Assembly: GCA_900318865.1 (NCBI GenBank)
Contig: ONMF01000005.1
Location: 1 to 64,000, forward strand
Source of the DNA: an uncultured Prevotellaceae bacterium
GTDB taxonomy: Bacteria > Bacteroidota > Bacteroidia > Bacteroidales > Muribaculaceae
Direction of reading: 5' to 3'
DNA: 64,000 nucleotides
The notes beneath the pieces were generated by a model. The model was not told the origin of the DNA, searched no databases, and was given only the letters and a program-made list of their open reading frames with translations. Position numbers and translations under genes: made by a program. How positions within the stretch are numbered: the first letter of the stretch is position 1; each line of letters begins with the position of its first letter. Of the stretch, positions 17,266 to 25,210 are shown one piece after another.

Positions 17266-19104
17266 TTAATCATAAGTGTAGTGCTTGAGCACCTGACGGT
17301 AACTGTTAAAAATCTTCGACTTCGACACAAACCCCATATAGCGGCCATCGTCATCAACCACAGGCAGGTTCCAGGCCCCGGTGTGGTCAAAAGTGCGCAT
17401 CACCTGCTCCATGGGTGTGCCCAGCACCACGCGCGCCGGCGGGGTCGACATGAACCGGTGCACGTGCATGCGCCGGTACAGGTCGGGGCGGAACATGATG
17501 TTGCGTATGTCGTCGAGCAGCACCACGCCCAGCAGTTCGCCATTCTCGCCCGTCACGGGGAAAAGGTTGCGGTGGCTGCGTGAAATCACGTCGACCATAT
17601 CCTTGAGGCTCATCTGCGGATGCACCTCGATGAAATCGGTTTCGATGACGCTGTCCATCTTGAGCAGGGTGAGCACGGTCTGGTCCTTCTGATGGGTGAG
17701 CAATTCACCGCGCTGAGCCAAGCGCCGCGCATAGATTCCGTAGGGGGTGAAGATGCGGCAGGTTCCGTAGGACACGGCACTCACGATGAGCAGCGGCAGG
17801 AACAAGGCATAGCCGCCGGTCATCTCGGCCGTGAGGAAGATGGCCATGAGCGGGGCGTGCATCACACCGGCCATCACACCGGCCATGCCCATCAGGGCAA
17901 AGTTCTTGGTCGACAGCGGGTCGGCACCGTTATAAATTCCCAGATAATTCACCAGATAGGCGAAAAAGAATCCCACCATGCAGCCCACATAGAGCGAGGG
18001 CGCAAACGTACCCCCCACCCCGCCGCCGCCATTAGTGGCACTGGTGGCAAACACCTTCATCGCGCCCAGCATCAGGACAATAAGCAGCACCATCGACCGA
18101 TTGTCCTTCAGCGCGTAAAAGATGCTGCCATCGAACATCTGGTCGGTGTTGCCGGCCAGCAGCGCGTTGATAGAATCGTAACCCTCGCCATAAAGTGGCG
18201 GCAACAGGAAGATGAGCAGGCTCAGCATGGCACCACCCACCACAAACCGCAACCGCGGGCTGGCCATTTTGCGGAATTTACTCTCCACCCAGCCGATGGT
18301 GGTGTTGAAATAATATGACACCAGGCCGCAAAACACGCCCAGCAGCACCACAAAGGGGATGCGCGTGGCGAAGAACGGCTCGCTCTGCATGAAGAAGAAC
18401 TCCACGTTGTATCCGTTGAACACATAGGCCACCGTGGCACCGGCCACCGATGCAATAATCAGCGGCATGGCCGAGCCTGCCGTGAGGTCGAGCATGAGCA
18501 CCTCGATGGTGAACAGCAGGCCGGCGATGGGAGCTTTGAAAATGCCGGCAATACCCGCGGCGGCACCGCAGCCCACAAGCATCATGAGCGTCTGCGGCGA
18601 CAAACGGAAAGCCTGCCCCAGATTCGACCCGATGGCCGCACCGGTAAATACGATGGGGCCCTCGGCTCCCACCGAGCCGCCAAAACCGATGGTCACCGAC
18701 GATGCCACCAGCGAGGCGTACATGTTGTGCACTTTCAAGCGGCTTTTTTTCAACGCGATGGCATAGAGCACGCGGGTGACACCATGAGAGATGTTGTCCT
18801 TCACCACATAGCGCACATAGAGGCTCGCCAGCCCGATGCCGATGAGCGGATAAATCAGGTATTCGTAGTTTCCGCCACCTTCCTGCACTCGCTGTGTCAA
18901 GAAATCCGAAATTGTGGCGATGAGAAATTTGAGCAAAACCGCGGCAAGGCCTGCGGTCACACCGATAATCAGGGCCAGCACCACCACAAATGTGCGCTCG
19001 GGAATGTGGCGCTCACGCCACTGCACCACGCGCATAAACCAGCCATCGGCCGCCTGTGCGGTGGAAATGGCTTTGCCGGTCGGTGTGGTCGTTGTTTCGG
19101 TCAT
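17266..19104 (-). CDS. ClC-family chloride channel/transporter with C-terminal CBS pair
   Basis: Protein of 612 aa. The membrane core (about 40-450) shows ClC signatures: GSVGAEGP (143-150, gating Glu148) and GGGGVGGTFAPSLYVG. Helix G/H has APIAGLLFTIEVLM, in which Val202 stands where E. coli ClC has its proton-transfer Glu203. Two CBS domains (about 475-605) fill the C-terminus and probably bind nucleotides. It moves chloride or a related anion across the inner membrane. It is translationally close to fmt (4 nt) and lies 43 nt after the sugar transferase. Confidence 0.93.
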   Translation of the reverse strand: MTETTTTPTGKAISTAQAADGWFMRVVQWRERHIPERTFVVVLALIIGVTAGLAAVLLKFLIATISDFLTQRVQEGGGNYEYLIYPLIGIGLASLYVRYVVKDNISHGVTRVLYAIALKKSRLKVHNMYASLVASSVTIGFGGSVGAEGPIVFTGAAIGSNLGQAFRLSPQTLMMLVGCGAAAGIAGIFKAPIAGLLFTIEVLMLDLTAGSAMPLIIASVAGATVAYVFNGYNVEFFFMQSEPFFATRIPFVVLLGVFCGLVSYYFNTTIGWVESKFRKMASPRLRFVVGGAMLSLLIFLLPPLYGEGYDSINALLAGNTDQMFDGSIFYALKDNRSMVLLIVLMLGAMKVFATSATNGGGGVGGTFAPSLYVGCMVGFFFAYLVNYLGIYNGADPLSTKNFALMGMAGVMAGVMHAPLMAIFLTAEMTGGYALFLPLLIVSAVSYGTCRIFTPYGIYARRLAQRGELLTHQKDQTVLTLLKMDSVIETDFIEVHPQMSLKDMVDVISRSHRNLFPVTGENGELLGVVLLDDIRNIMFRPDLYRRMHVHRFMSTPPARVVLGTPMEQVMRTFDHTGAWNLPVVDDDGRYMGFVSKSKIFNSYRQVLKHYTYD

Positions 19105-19147
19105 CGGGGTGTGGTGAATATCGCTTGCGGCATTGATTACTGAATAA

Positions 19148-20572
19148 TTACATTCCTCGCCCGGTCAGAACCGTTTTCACGGTGTAGACCATGATTTTCA
19201 AGTCGTTGATGAGCGACATGTTCTCAAGGTAGAGCAAGTCGTAACTCAAGCGCTCCACCATCTCATCGACATTGCGGGCATAGCCGAATTTCACCATACC
19301 CATCGATGTGATGCCGGGGCGCACCTGATGCAGCAAGGCATACGACGGAACCCGCTCCAGAATTTGGTCCACATAATACTTGCGCTCGGGTCGTGGCCCC
19401 ACAATCGACATCTCGCCCACCAGCACATTCCAAAACTGCGGCAACTCATCGATGCGATACTTGCGCATGAAGTGCCCCACGCGCGTGATGCGCGGATCAT
19501 TCTCGCTCGAGAGCTGGGGCTGGGAGTCGCGCTCGGCATCGGCACGCATCGAGCGGAATTTGATGATGTTGAACGGCACGTTGTGATAGCCCATTCGCTC
19601 CTGGCGGTAGAAGACTGTGCCCGGCGAGTCGAGCTTGATAAGAATCGCCATCACTGCGAAAAACGGCAGCAGCAACACCAGCAGCACAGCCGACACCACC
19701 ACGTCGATGCATCGCTTCACATTCTTGCCGCTCTCGCTCATGTTGCTGCCCGAGATGTTGACCAGCGGGTCGCCATACATGTCGCTGATGCGCACTTGCG
19801 AAAGCAGCACATTCGAGCTGGAGCGGTCGGGAATCATCTTGATGGGCAGGTCGAGCGCAAAAAGGCGGTTGATGGCCGTGAGCACCTGGCTTTCCTCATG
19901 ACGGGTGGGCACCACAATGATTTCTTCTATTTTTTCATCACGGCAGGCTTGGGCCACATCGGCGAGCGCGTAGCACGGCAGGTTCACCCCTTTGGCATCG
20001 CTCTCGCCGGGAATGCTCACAAAGGCTTTCACACGGTAACCCAGCGAATAGCGCTGGCTGTTCATCTTCTCGACAAAAGCCATCGCCGCTGTGCCGCGCC
20101 CCACAATCAATGTGTTGAAGCCCCACTCCCGGTTCCTGATTTTATGCGACGTGTGAGCGGTTATCGAAGCCCTCACCACATACACCACAAAGAACAGCAA
20201 CGCCCACAGCAGCAGCAGCATCTCATAGTCGCTGCCGCGGTCTTTCATCACATCGTTGATAAGGGCCACAAAGAAAATGAGCAGTGAGTTGACCACGGCA
20301 CTCCAGAAAGTGACGGCCACCTCTTGCAGCCGCGATTTGCGAAACACCACGTTGTAGTAGCCCGACAGGCAGTACACGGCCATCATCATCGCGGGCAACA
20401 CCAGCTGTCCCACCATGACCATGGGCGCGGTGACAAACTGCGTCAACGACTCGTACCGGCCTTCGATGACACCCAGCGAATAGCGCAAGCAGTTATAGGC
20501 AAACCAAGCGATGTTCGACGACACATAGTCGCCGAGCACATAGCGTAATCGTTGTTTGCCTTCGCTAATCAC
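19148..20572 (-). CDS. Polyprenyl-phosphate sugar-1-phosphate transferase (WcaJ-like)
   Basis: Start taken as GTG at 20572 ([11 protein letters not shown]), because AAAAAGG precedes it, the tsaC stop ends 13 nt upstream, and any earlier start would lie inside tsaC. About 474 aa: four N-terminal membrane helices, a Rossmann-like CoA-binding-type domain ([12 protein letters not shown]), then a fifth membrane segment and the bacterial sugar-transferase domain with [35 protein letters not shown] and VGPRPE. Such enzymes load the first sugar phosphate onto undecaprenyl phosphate for capsule or exopolysaccharide. No other polysaccharide gene is nearby. Confidence 0.92.
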   Translation of the reverse strand: MISEGKQRLRYVLGDYVSSNIAWFAYNCLRYSLGVIEGRYESLTQFVTAPMVMVGQLVLPAMMMAVYCLSGYYNVVFRKSRLQEVAVTFWSAVVNSLLIFFVALINDVMKDRGSDYEMLLLLWALLFFVVYVVRASITAHTSHKIRNREWGFNTLIVGRGTAAMAFVEKMNSQRYSLGYRVKAFVSIPGESDAKGVNLPCYALADVAQACRDEKIEEIIVVPTRHEESQVLTAINRLFALDLPIKMIPDRSSSNVLLSQVRISDMYGDPLVNISGSNMSESGKNVKRCIDVVVSAVLLVLLLPFFAVMAILIKLDSPGTVFYRQERMGYHNVPFNIIKFRSMRADAERDSQPQLSSENDPRITRVGHFMRKYRIDELPQFWNVLVGEMSIVGPRPERKYYVDQILERVPSYALLHQVRPGITSMGMVKFGYARNVDEMVERLSYDLLYLENMSLINDLKIMVYTVKTVLTGRGM

Positions 20573-20585
20573 AGCCGTTACCTTT

Positions 20586-21188
20586 TTACCTGATAATCTT
20601 AAATGTTCCGTCGCTGCTGAGCAGGATGATGTTAGAAGCCTGATGGGGCGTGGCATCATCCTGGCGGTAGCGCACCACATAGTCCACACCGCTCACCACC
20701 GCACCATCGATTTGTGCGAAGCAGGCCGGCGACGGCTCGCCACTGATGTTGGCGCTGGTGGACACAATGGGCTTGCCAAACTCACGACACAACCTGTGGG
20801 TGAACGGCTCGGACGGGATGCGGATGCCCAGGCTGTCGTTCGGGCCCAGCAGATTCGATGCCACATGATAGGCACCCTCGTAGATGATGGTGAGCGGCTT
20901 CACGGCCACATCAATCAGCTCGCGGGCCATGGGAGGCACATCCACCACATAGTGGTCGAGGCGGTCGGCGCTGTCGAGCAGCACAATCAGTGCCTTGCTG
21001 TCGGCCCGGCGTTTCAAGTCATAGACGCGCTGCACTGCACGGGCATTGGTAGCGTCGCAGCCGATGCCCCAAATCGTGTCGGTGGGATACAGGATAAGCC
21101 CGCCGGCCTTGAGCACCTCAAGGCAGGCGGCTATGTCATCGTCCAGTGGTATCATCCCTGCTTTTCCGTCTTTTTTCACTTCGTTCAA
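20586..21188 (-). CDS. tsaC: L-threonylcarbamoyladenylate synthase
   Basis: Protein of 200 aa of the Sua5/YciO/YrdC family: KAGGLILYPTDTIWGIGCDA, LKRR...SKALIVL, and SLGIRIPSEPF with IVSTSANISGEPSP. It makes threonylcarbamoyl-AMP for the t6A modification of tRNAs reading ANN codons. It lacks the C-terminal Sua5 domain, so it is the short TsaC form. First gene of an operon continuing into the sugar transferase, ClC and fmt. In related genomes tsaC, clc and fmt are commonly adjacent. Confidence 0.94.
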   Translation of the reverse strand: MNEVKKDGKAGMIPLDDDIAACLEVLKAGGLILYPTDTIWGIGCDATNARAVQRVYDLKRRADSKALIVLLDSADRLDHYVVDVPPMARELIDVAVKPLTIIYEGAYHVASNLLGPNDSLGIRIPSEPFTHRLCREFGKPIVSTSANISGEPSPACFAQIDGAVVSGVDYVVRYRQDDATPHQASNIILLSSDGTFKIIR

Positions 21189-21303
21189 TCGGTTTCACGC
21201 AAAGTTAATAATAATTCTTGATTCGACGGGCCGTTTAGGTATAAAAAAGTTAAAGCGGCCCACCAAGTTAAACGTTAGGCAACCAAATATGGTCTAATTT
21301 TTG

Positions 21304-21311
21304 TAATTTTG
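21304..21311 (+). promoter_or_regulatory. -7 promoter element of the FMN-binding-like gene
   Basis: TAATTTTG at 21304-21311, 26 nt before the start codon. No clear -33 TTG at ideal spacing was found. Confidence 0.55.
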
Positions 21312-21337
21312 CAGCACAAATAACAATTCCTACACTT

Positions 21338-21772
21338 ATGATCAAGAACACAACCATCATCGGCATCGCACTGGCCGCCCTCGTGGCAGCAGGCACATCC
21401 ACGGCTTCGGCCAAGGGCAAGACGCAAGCCGCGCCACAAGTCATCTACACCGGCGACATCGCCAGCAAGGTCATCGGCTACAACGGCACCACGCCGCTCA
21501 ATATCCACATCCAGAACGGAAAGATTGTCAAAATCGAAGCCTTGAACAACCGCGAAGACCCGCATTACCTCAAGCGGGCCTGCGACAAGGTGTTCGGGCA
21601 GTACGAAGGCAAAACCGTGGAGCAGGCCCGCAAGCTCAAGGCCGACTGCGCCACCGGAGCCACCTACACCAGCGAGGCACTGATTAAAAACATCCAGCTG
21701 GGCCTGGACCAAGTGAAAACGCCCGCCAAGAAAAAAGCGGTCACCAAGAAGAAAAAGCTCAAGAAGAAGTGA
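21338..21772 (+). CDS. Exported FMN-binding-like protein with flavinylation motif
   Basis: Protein of 144 aa with a signal peptide (MIKNTTIIGIALAALVAAGT, cleavage near ASA). Residues 32-125 match the small FMN-binding fold: NIHIQNGKIVKIEAL followed by DCATGATYTSEAL. D103-C-A-T-G-A-T109 fits the Dxx(s/t)gA(T/S) motif recognised by the flavin transferase ApbE, so Thr109 would carry FMN covalently. The C-terminus is an extreme lysine run (17 residues with 11 Lys). Likely a periplasmic electron-carrier module. ApbE is not in this window. Confidence 0.75.
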   Translation: MIKNTTIIGIALAALVAAGTSTASAKGKTQAAPQVIYTGDIASKVIGYNGTTPLNIHIQNGKIVKIEALNNREDPHYLKRACDKVFGQYEGKTVEQARKLKADCATGATYTSEALIKNIQLGLDQVKTPAKKKAVTKKKKLKKK

Positions 21773-21801
21773 ACACGCCCTGCAGGGCGGTCGACCCATA
21801 A

Positions 21802-21857
21802 GAAATGACTGCGCGGAAGAGAACGGCGATGCCGTCTATCTTCCGCGCAGTCATTTC
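21802..21857. terminator. Bidirectional terminator
   Basis: GAAATGACTGCGCGGAAGA pairs with TCTTCCGCGCAGTCATTTC (18-19 bp) over 21802-21857, between convergent genes. Confidence 0.8.
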
Positions 21858-21880
21858 GTGTGCTGGTGCCGCTGAGGGCA

Positions 21881-22630
21881 TTACAGCTTCATGACTCGCT
21901 TCAGGGCAAGGTTCTCATAGCCCTCGGGGCAATGAGTGGAAAGATACACCGTGGGGTGATGAGTCACAAACTCGCGCACACGGTCCAGCGTGTCGCGGGC
22001 GGCCTCTTTGTCCTCAAAGACGATACTCAGTTTGTTGGCTTTCAGTGCGGCGTCACAATAGGTTACATCGCCGTGCATCATGTAGTACAGTCCGTTACTC
22101 TCGGCCACCACAATGCTGTTGCCGCGGGTGTGTCCCTTGGCCTCAATCAGCCAGATTCCCTCGGCAATTTTCTGGGCACGGGGAAAATTGTAGTACGAGC
22201 CGGAATCATAGGTAACCGGCACCACATGGTCGCCTTCGAGTTTCATGGCCTGCGCATCCTCCGGGCCGATATAGATTGTGGCATCGGGAAAATACTGCAG
22301 CGCGGCAGTGTGGTCGGGGTGCTTGTGCGTGACCAAAATTTTGGTCACTTGCTCAGGCTTGTAGCCCAGGGCGGCAAAGGATTCCATATAGTCGGCCACC
22401 TTCTCGCCCATATAGAGAGGCGAGCCCAGTTTCTTGGGGGGCACCGGGGCATCGTTCTGGAATCCGGTGTCAACGAGTATCACCTCATCACCGGTGTCGA
22501 TGAGAAAATTCTGCAGACTGCTCCGATAGATGATTTGCTCGTCAAAATGCTCTTTACCCTCTTCACCTCCGAATGCAAACGACTGGGTCATGAAACCGCC
22601 GTCGAACATGCGAATTGCTTTGATTTCCAT
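21881..22630 (-). CDS. MBL-fold metallohydrolase (lactonase-like)
   Basis: Protein of 249 aa of the metallo-beta-lactamase superfamily. Metal site motif THKHPDHTA gives His102, His104, Asp106 and His107; further ligands are likely in KGHTRGN and MHGDV. It has the layout of the N-acyl-homoserine-lactonase subgroup, but substrates in this subgroup vary widely and quorum quenching cannot be claimed. No signal peptide. Monocistronic. A -7-like TATCTTTG lies at 22705-22712 on the same strand. Confidence 0.82.
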   Translation of the reverse strand: MEIKAIRMFDGGFMTQSFAFGGEEGKEHFDEQIIYRSSLQNFLIDTGDEVILVDTGFQNDAPVPPKKLGSPLYMGEKVADYMESFAALGYKPEQVTKILVTHKHPDHTAALQYFPDATIYIGPEDAQAMKLEGDHVVPVTYDSGSYYNFPRAQKIAEGIWLIEAKGHTRGNSIVVAESNGLYYMMHGDVTYCDAALKANKLSIVFEDKEAARDTLDRVREFVTHHPTVYLSTHCPEGYENLALKRVMKL

Positions 22631-22772
22631 TTTTCAGTGTTATTATAAGGTCAGTTATCCATATCTAACAACGGGGCATCGTAATTCCGTAACCCCATTT
22701 TTCACAAAGATAAGACATTTTGCGCACATGAGCACCATGTTTTCAATTATTCTGCTCGTTTTATGGCACAAC

Positions 22773-22795
22773 AAAAAAGGCGGTGGATACCGCCT
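22773..22795 (-). terminator. Terminator of tRNA-Arg
   Basis: AGGCGG-tatcca-CCGCCT stem followed on the minus strand by T6, just downstream of the tRNA. Confidence 0.75.
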
Positions 22796-22804
22796 GATGT
22801 AAAG

Positions 22805-22878
22805 TGATTCCGTTGGGATTCGAACCCAAGACCCACAGCTTAGAAGGCTGTTGCTCTATCCAACTGAGCTACGGAACC
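22805..22878 (-). tRNA. tRNA-Arg (anticodon UCU)
   Basis: Full cloverleaf: acceptor GGTTCCG/CGGAATC, D arm GCTCAGTTGGATAGAGC, anticodon stem-loop CAGCC-TTCTAAG-GCTG-type with anticodon TCT, T arm TGGG-TTCGAAT-CCCA. CCA is not encoded. Preceded by an extended promoter module at 22914-22947. Confidence 0.95.
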
Positions 22879-22913
22879 GCGCTCGCTCTTTGCCCTGACC
22901 GGCAAAAGCGGTG

Positions 22914-22947
22914 CAAAGATACAACAATAATTGGTAACTGACAATGA
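22914..22947 (-). promoter_or_regulatory. Extended promoter module of tRNA-Arg
   Basis: On the minus strand TCATTG is followed by a 20-nt AT-rich spacer containing CAATTATT, then TATCTTTGCA. It has the same layout as the promoters of the other three tRNAs and secA. Confidence 0.75.
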
Positions 22948-22958
22948 ATAAAGTGGAT

Positions 22959-23213
22959 TTATTTTTCATGAGCGGCGATTGTGACACCTTCGCACAGCAA
23001 TTTCACGGGCTGTCCAATCAACCGACGCAACGAGTCGCCAAGCCGTCGGTCGGCTGGCTCAACGAGCAGCGTGCCGGGACAATAGCGGGTGCCGGCCAAC
23101 TCTTTCTCGAACGGTTCAACAGCCAGCAGACGGCCGGTGTCGTCAAGCGTGGTGATGTGCGCCACCAGCCGCTGCCCGCCCACGATGGTGATTGGCGCCA
23201 CATAGCGTCTCAT
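22959..23213 (-). CDS. Uncharacterised 84-aa protein at the end of the lspA operon
   Basis: Not recognised by family. The ATG at 23213 overlaps the DUF4296 stop by 4 nt (ATGA), a strong sign of translational coupling. The sequence MRRYVAPITIVGGQRLVAHITTLDDTGRL... looks like a compact beta-rich cytoplasmic domain, with no signal peptide or cysteine-rich motif. I recall similarly placed small genes after DUF4296 genes in Bacteroides relatives. Function unknown. Confidence 0.65.
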   Translation of the reverse strand: MRRYVAPITIVGGQRLVAHITTLDDTGRLLAVEPFEKELAGTRYCPGTLLVEPADRRLGDSLRRLIGQPVKLLCEGVTIAAHEK

Positions 23214-24094
23214 GGCACTCGGGGATGGTTGGGTTCGGGAGGGTCGTCGTCGACTTCCTTATGCCCGGGATTACGCTCAAGCAGGCGCTGGACACCTATG
23301 TAGCCGTAAGAGTCGTCCTTCTTGTGCATGCGTAGCAATGCCAGGCTGTCGATGGCCGCCACGCCCTTGTCGCGAAGCTCATACCGCACATAGCCGTAAA
23401 TGCGGCGCACGGTGCGTGTGGAGTCGCTTTGCAGCATCACCTTGTTCCACCCGTCGGGGCAGTTTCCGCGGCTCATGAAAGCCGTTCCTCCATCCACATA
23501 GTCCACCGCCAGCAGCAACTTCAATGCACTGCTCACGGTCATTGATTTGAAGCTCATCTCGTAGCGGTCGCCCATCTCATAGCGCTCATCGGGCTCAAGG
23601 GTGAACGAAATGTAGCCCGAGCCCATGGCAGGAGGAATCAGCCATGTGCGCTGTTTCTGCCAGATGTCGATGGTGTCGCCCGAGGCCGAAAAATCGCGTC
23701 GCACCACCTGCACGTCGGGCATGCGGTGCGACGCGCCGGCACCGCCGGTTTTGTTGACCTGCCGCTGGGCCTGCTCAAGTTGCTTGTCGAGCGAGCCGAT
23801 CACGCGGTCGTAGACGGCGGTGTAGGCGTCCATGTTGTGGGCGTACCACACGAGCGATGTGTCGTATAATTCTTGCGTCACGCCATGCTTGCGCATGATG
23901 GATTGCTTCATCAACTGGCGCATGGAGTCGGTACCGTACACGTCGCGGTGCATGTCCATGTAGGCATCGGCCTTGAGAAAATCCTCCACCAGCTCGGCCA
24001 TCTTGCGCTCGCCGATGACGCCACGGGGAGCCTTGTCGCAGGAAACAAGAACCACGGCAATCAACAACACGATATGTAACAGGGCAGGACGCAT
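23210..24094 (-). CDS. DUF4296 lipoprotein
   Basis: Protein of 294 aa with lipoprotein signal ending VLVSC (Cys19). Residues about 28-115 form the DUF4296 domain (MAELVEDFLKADAYM ... YDRVIGSLDKQLEQA), an all-helical domain of unknown function found across Bacteroidetes. The C-terminal half is beta-rich with no name, and ends in an acidic, proline-containing tail. Starts 18 nt after lspA and overlaps the next gene by 4 nt. Confidence 0.85.
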   Translation of the reverse strand: MRPALLHIVLLIAVVLVSCDKAPRGVIGERKMAELVEDFLKADAYMDMHRDVYGTDSMRQLMKQSIMRKHGVTQELYDTSLVWYAHNMDAYTAVYDRVIGSLDKQLEQAQRQVNKTGGAGASHRMPDVQVVRRDFSASGDTIDIWQKQRTWLIPPAMGSGYISFTLEPDERYEMGDRYEMSFKSMTVSSALKLLLAVDYVDGGTAFMSRGNCPDGWNKVMLQSDSTRTVRRIYGYVRYELRDKGVAAIDSLALLRMHKKDDSYGYIGVQRLLERNPGHKEVDDDPPEPNHPRVP

Positions 24095-24112
24095 GCTGAC
24101 CGGGAGTTGGAA

Positions 24113-24769
24113 TCAAGGCGCAGGATTTTCGTCGGGCCGTGGTGCATCGTCATTCTTTTCGGTGTTACCCGACAGGTAACGCGAATAGAAAAGAATCAAC
24201 ACCACCATGCTCACGCTCAGCGCGGCGTCGGCCACATTGAAAATCGGCTGGAAAAACACAAAATGCTCACCGCCCACCAGCGGCATCCATTCGGGCCAGT
24301 ACCACTGGCAGAGCGGGAAATAGAACATATCCACCACTCGACCGTTGAACAGCGTAGCATAGCCACCGTCGGCAGGCAGCAACTGGGCCACCTCGGGGGG
24401 AACGGGTGCGTTGAAAAGCAGCCCGTAGAAAATGCAGTCGAGCGCATTGCCGGCTGCACCGGCGGTGATGAGCGCCACGCAGGCCACATAGCCCCGTGGC
24501 AGCTGGGTGTTGTTCCTGATTTTGAACAAATAGTAGCAAAACAACGCCACGGCGATGATGCGGAACCAGGTGAGCAACAACTTGCTGCCCAGCTCCAGCC
24601 CGAAGGCCATGCCGTTGTTCTCAATGAATTGCAACTTGAACCACGACGCAATCTCCCATTCCTCGCCATAGAAGAAATGAGTTTTGACCCACACTTTCAG
24701 CGCTTGGTCCACAACGATGACAGCCGCTATGATGACGGCAGCCATTGTTCCGTTCGATAAGCGTTTCAT
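24113..24769 (-). CDS. lspA: Signal peptidase II (lipoprotein signal peptidase)
   Basis: Start at 24769 (MKRLSNGTMA), 2 nt after the dksA-like stop, rather than an upstream frame that would overlap that gene. The product is 218 aa with four membrane helices. Catalytic aspartates are Asp111 in GAAGNALDC and Asp181 in FNVADAALSVS. FIENNGMAFGL is the conserved NxGxAFG box. A longer periplasmic loop between the two Asp helices is usual in this phylum. It cleaves prolipoprotein signals before the lipidated Cys. Confidence 0.96.
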   Translation of the reverse strand: MKRLSNGTMAAVIIAAVIVVDQALKVWVKTHFFYGEEWEIASWFKLQFIENNGMAFGLELGSKLLLTWFRIIAVALFCYYLFKIRNNTQLPRGYVACVALITAGAAGNALDCIFYGLLFNAPVPPEVAQLLPADGGYATLFNGRVVDMFYFPLCQWYWPEWMPLVGGEHFVFFQPIFNVADAALSVSMVVLILFYSRYLSGNTEKNDDAPRPDENPAP

Positions 24770-24771
24770 CC

Positions 24772-25152
24772 TCAGCGGCGGTTCTTCTGCTCCAGTTCTT
24801 TTCCTTCGAGCGACAGCGTGGCATGCGGCACGGCGCGCAGCCGCTCCTTGGGAATCAGCTTCCCGGTCACGCGGCACACCCCGTAGGTCTTGTTCTCGAT
24901 GCGCACCAGGGCGGCCTGGAGTTTTTTGATGAACTCCATCTGGCGCTGGGCGCGCTGGCTGGCCTCCTCCTTTTCGAGCGTGGACGCTCCCTCTTCGAGC
25001 ACTTTGAAAGTTGGATTGGTGTCCTCGGCTACGATTTGTGAGCGGAGCAGCTCATAGTTCTCCTTGGCCTGATTCAGTTTCTCGAGAATGATGGCCTTGA
25101 ACTCCTGCAGTTCGTCGTCGGAGTATCGCAGTTTTTGTGTTTGCTCACTCAT
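24772..25152 (-). CDS. TraR/DksA-family regulator lacking most zinc-finger cysteines
   Basis: Protein of 126 aa. The N-terminal coiled coil (about 10-75) is followed by the DksA C-terminal region YGVCRVTGKLIPKERLRAVPHATLS. E. coli DksA has four Cys here; this protein keeps only one (positions otherwise Thr, Val and Ala), so it probably binds no zinc. DksA-type proteins enter the RNA polymerase secondary channel. Located between ileS (58 nt) and lspA (2 nt), a gene order common in Bacteroides relatives. Confidence 0.9.
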   Translation of the reverse strand: MSEQTQKLRYSDDELQEFKAIILEKLNQAKENYELLRSQIVAEDTNPTFKVLEEGASTLEKEEASQRAQRQMEFIKKLQAALVRIENKTYGVCRVTGKLIPKERLRAVPHATLSLEGKELEQKNRR

Positions 25153-25210
25153 GATGATATTTTTTTAGATAATTATCAATAATCAAAAGACAAGACAGGC
25201 ATGAATGTCA

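Noticed and set aside
17266..20572. Capsule or exopolysaccharide locus suggested by the sugar transferase
   Set aside because: No further glycosyltransferases, flippase, polymerase or chain-length genes flank it; neighbours are tRNA modification, ClC and fmt.
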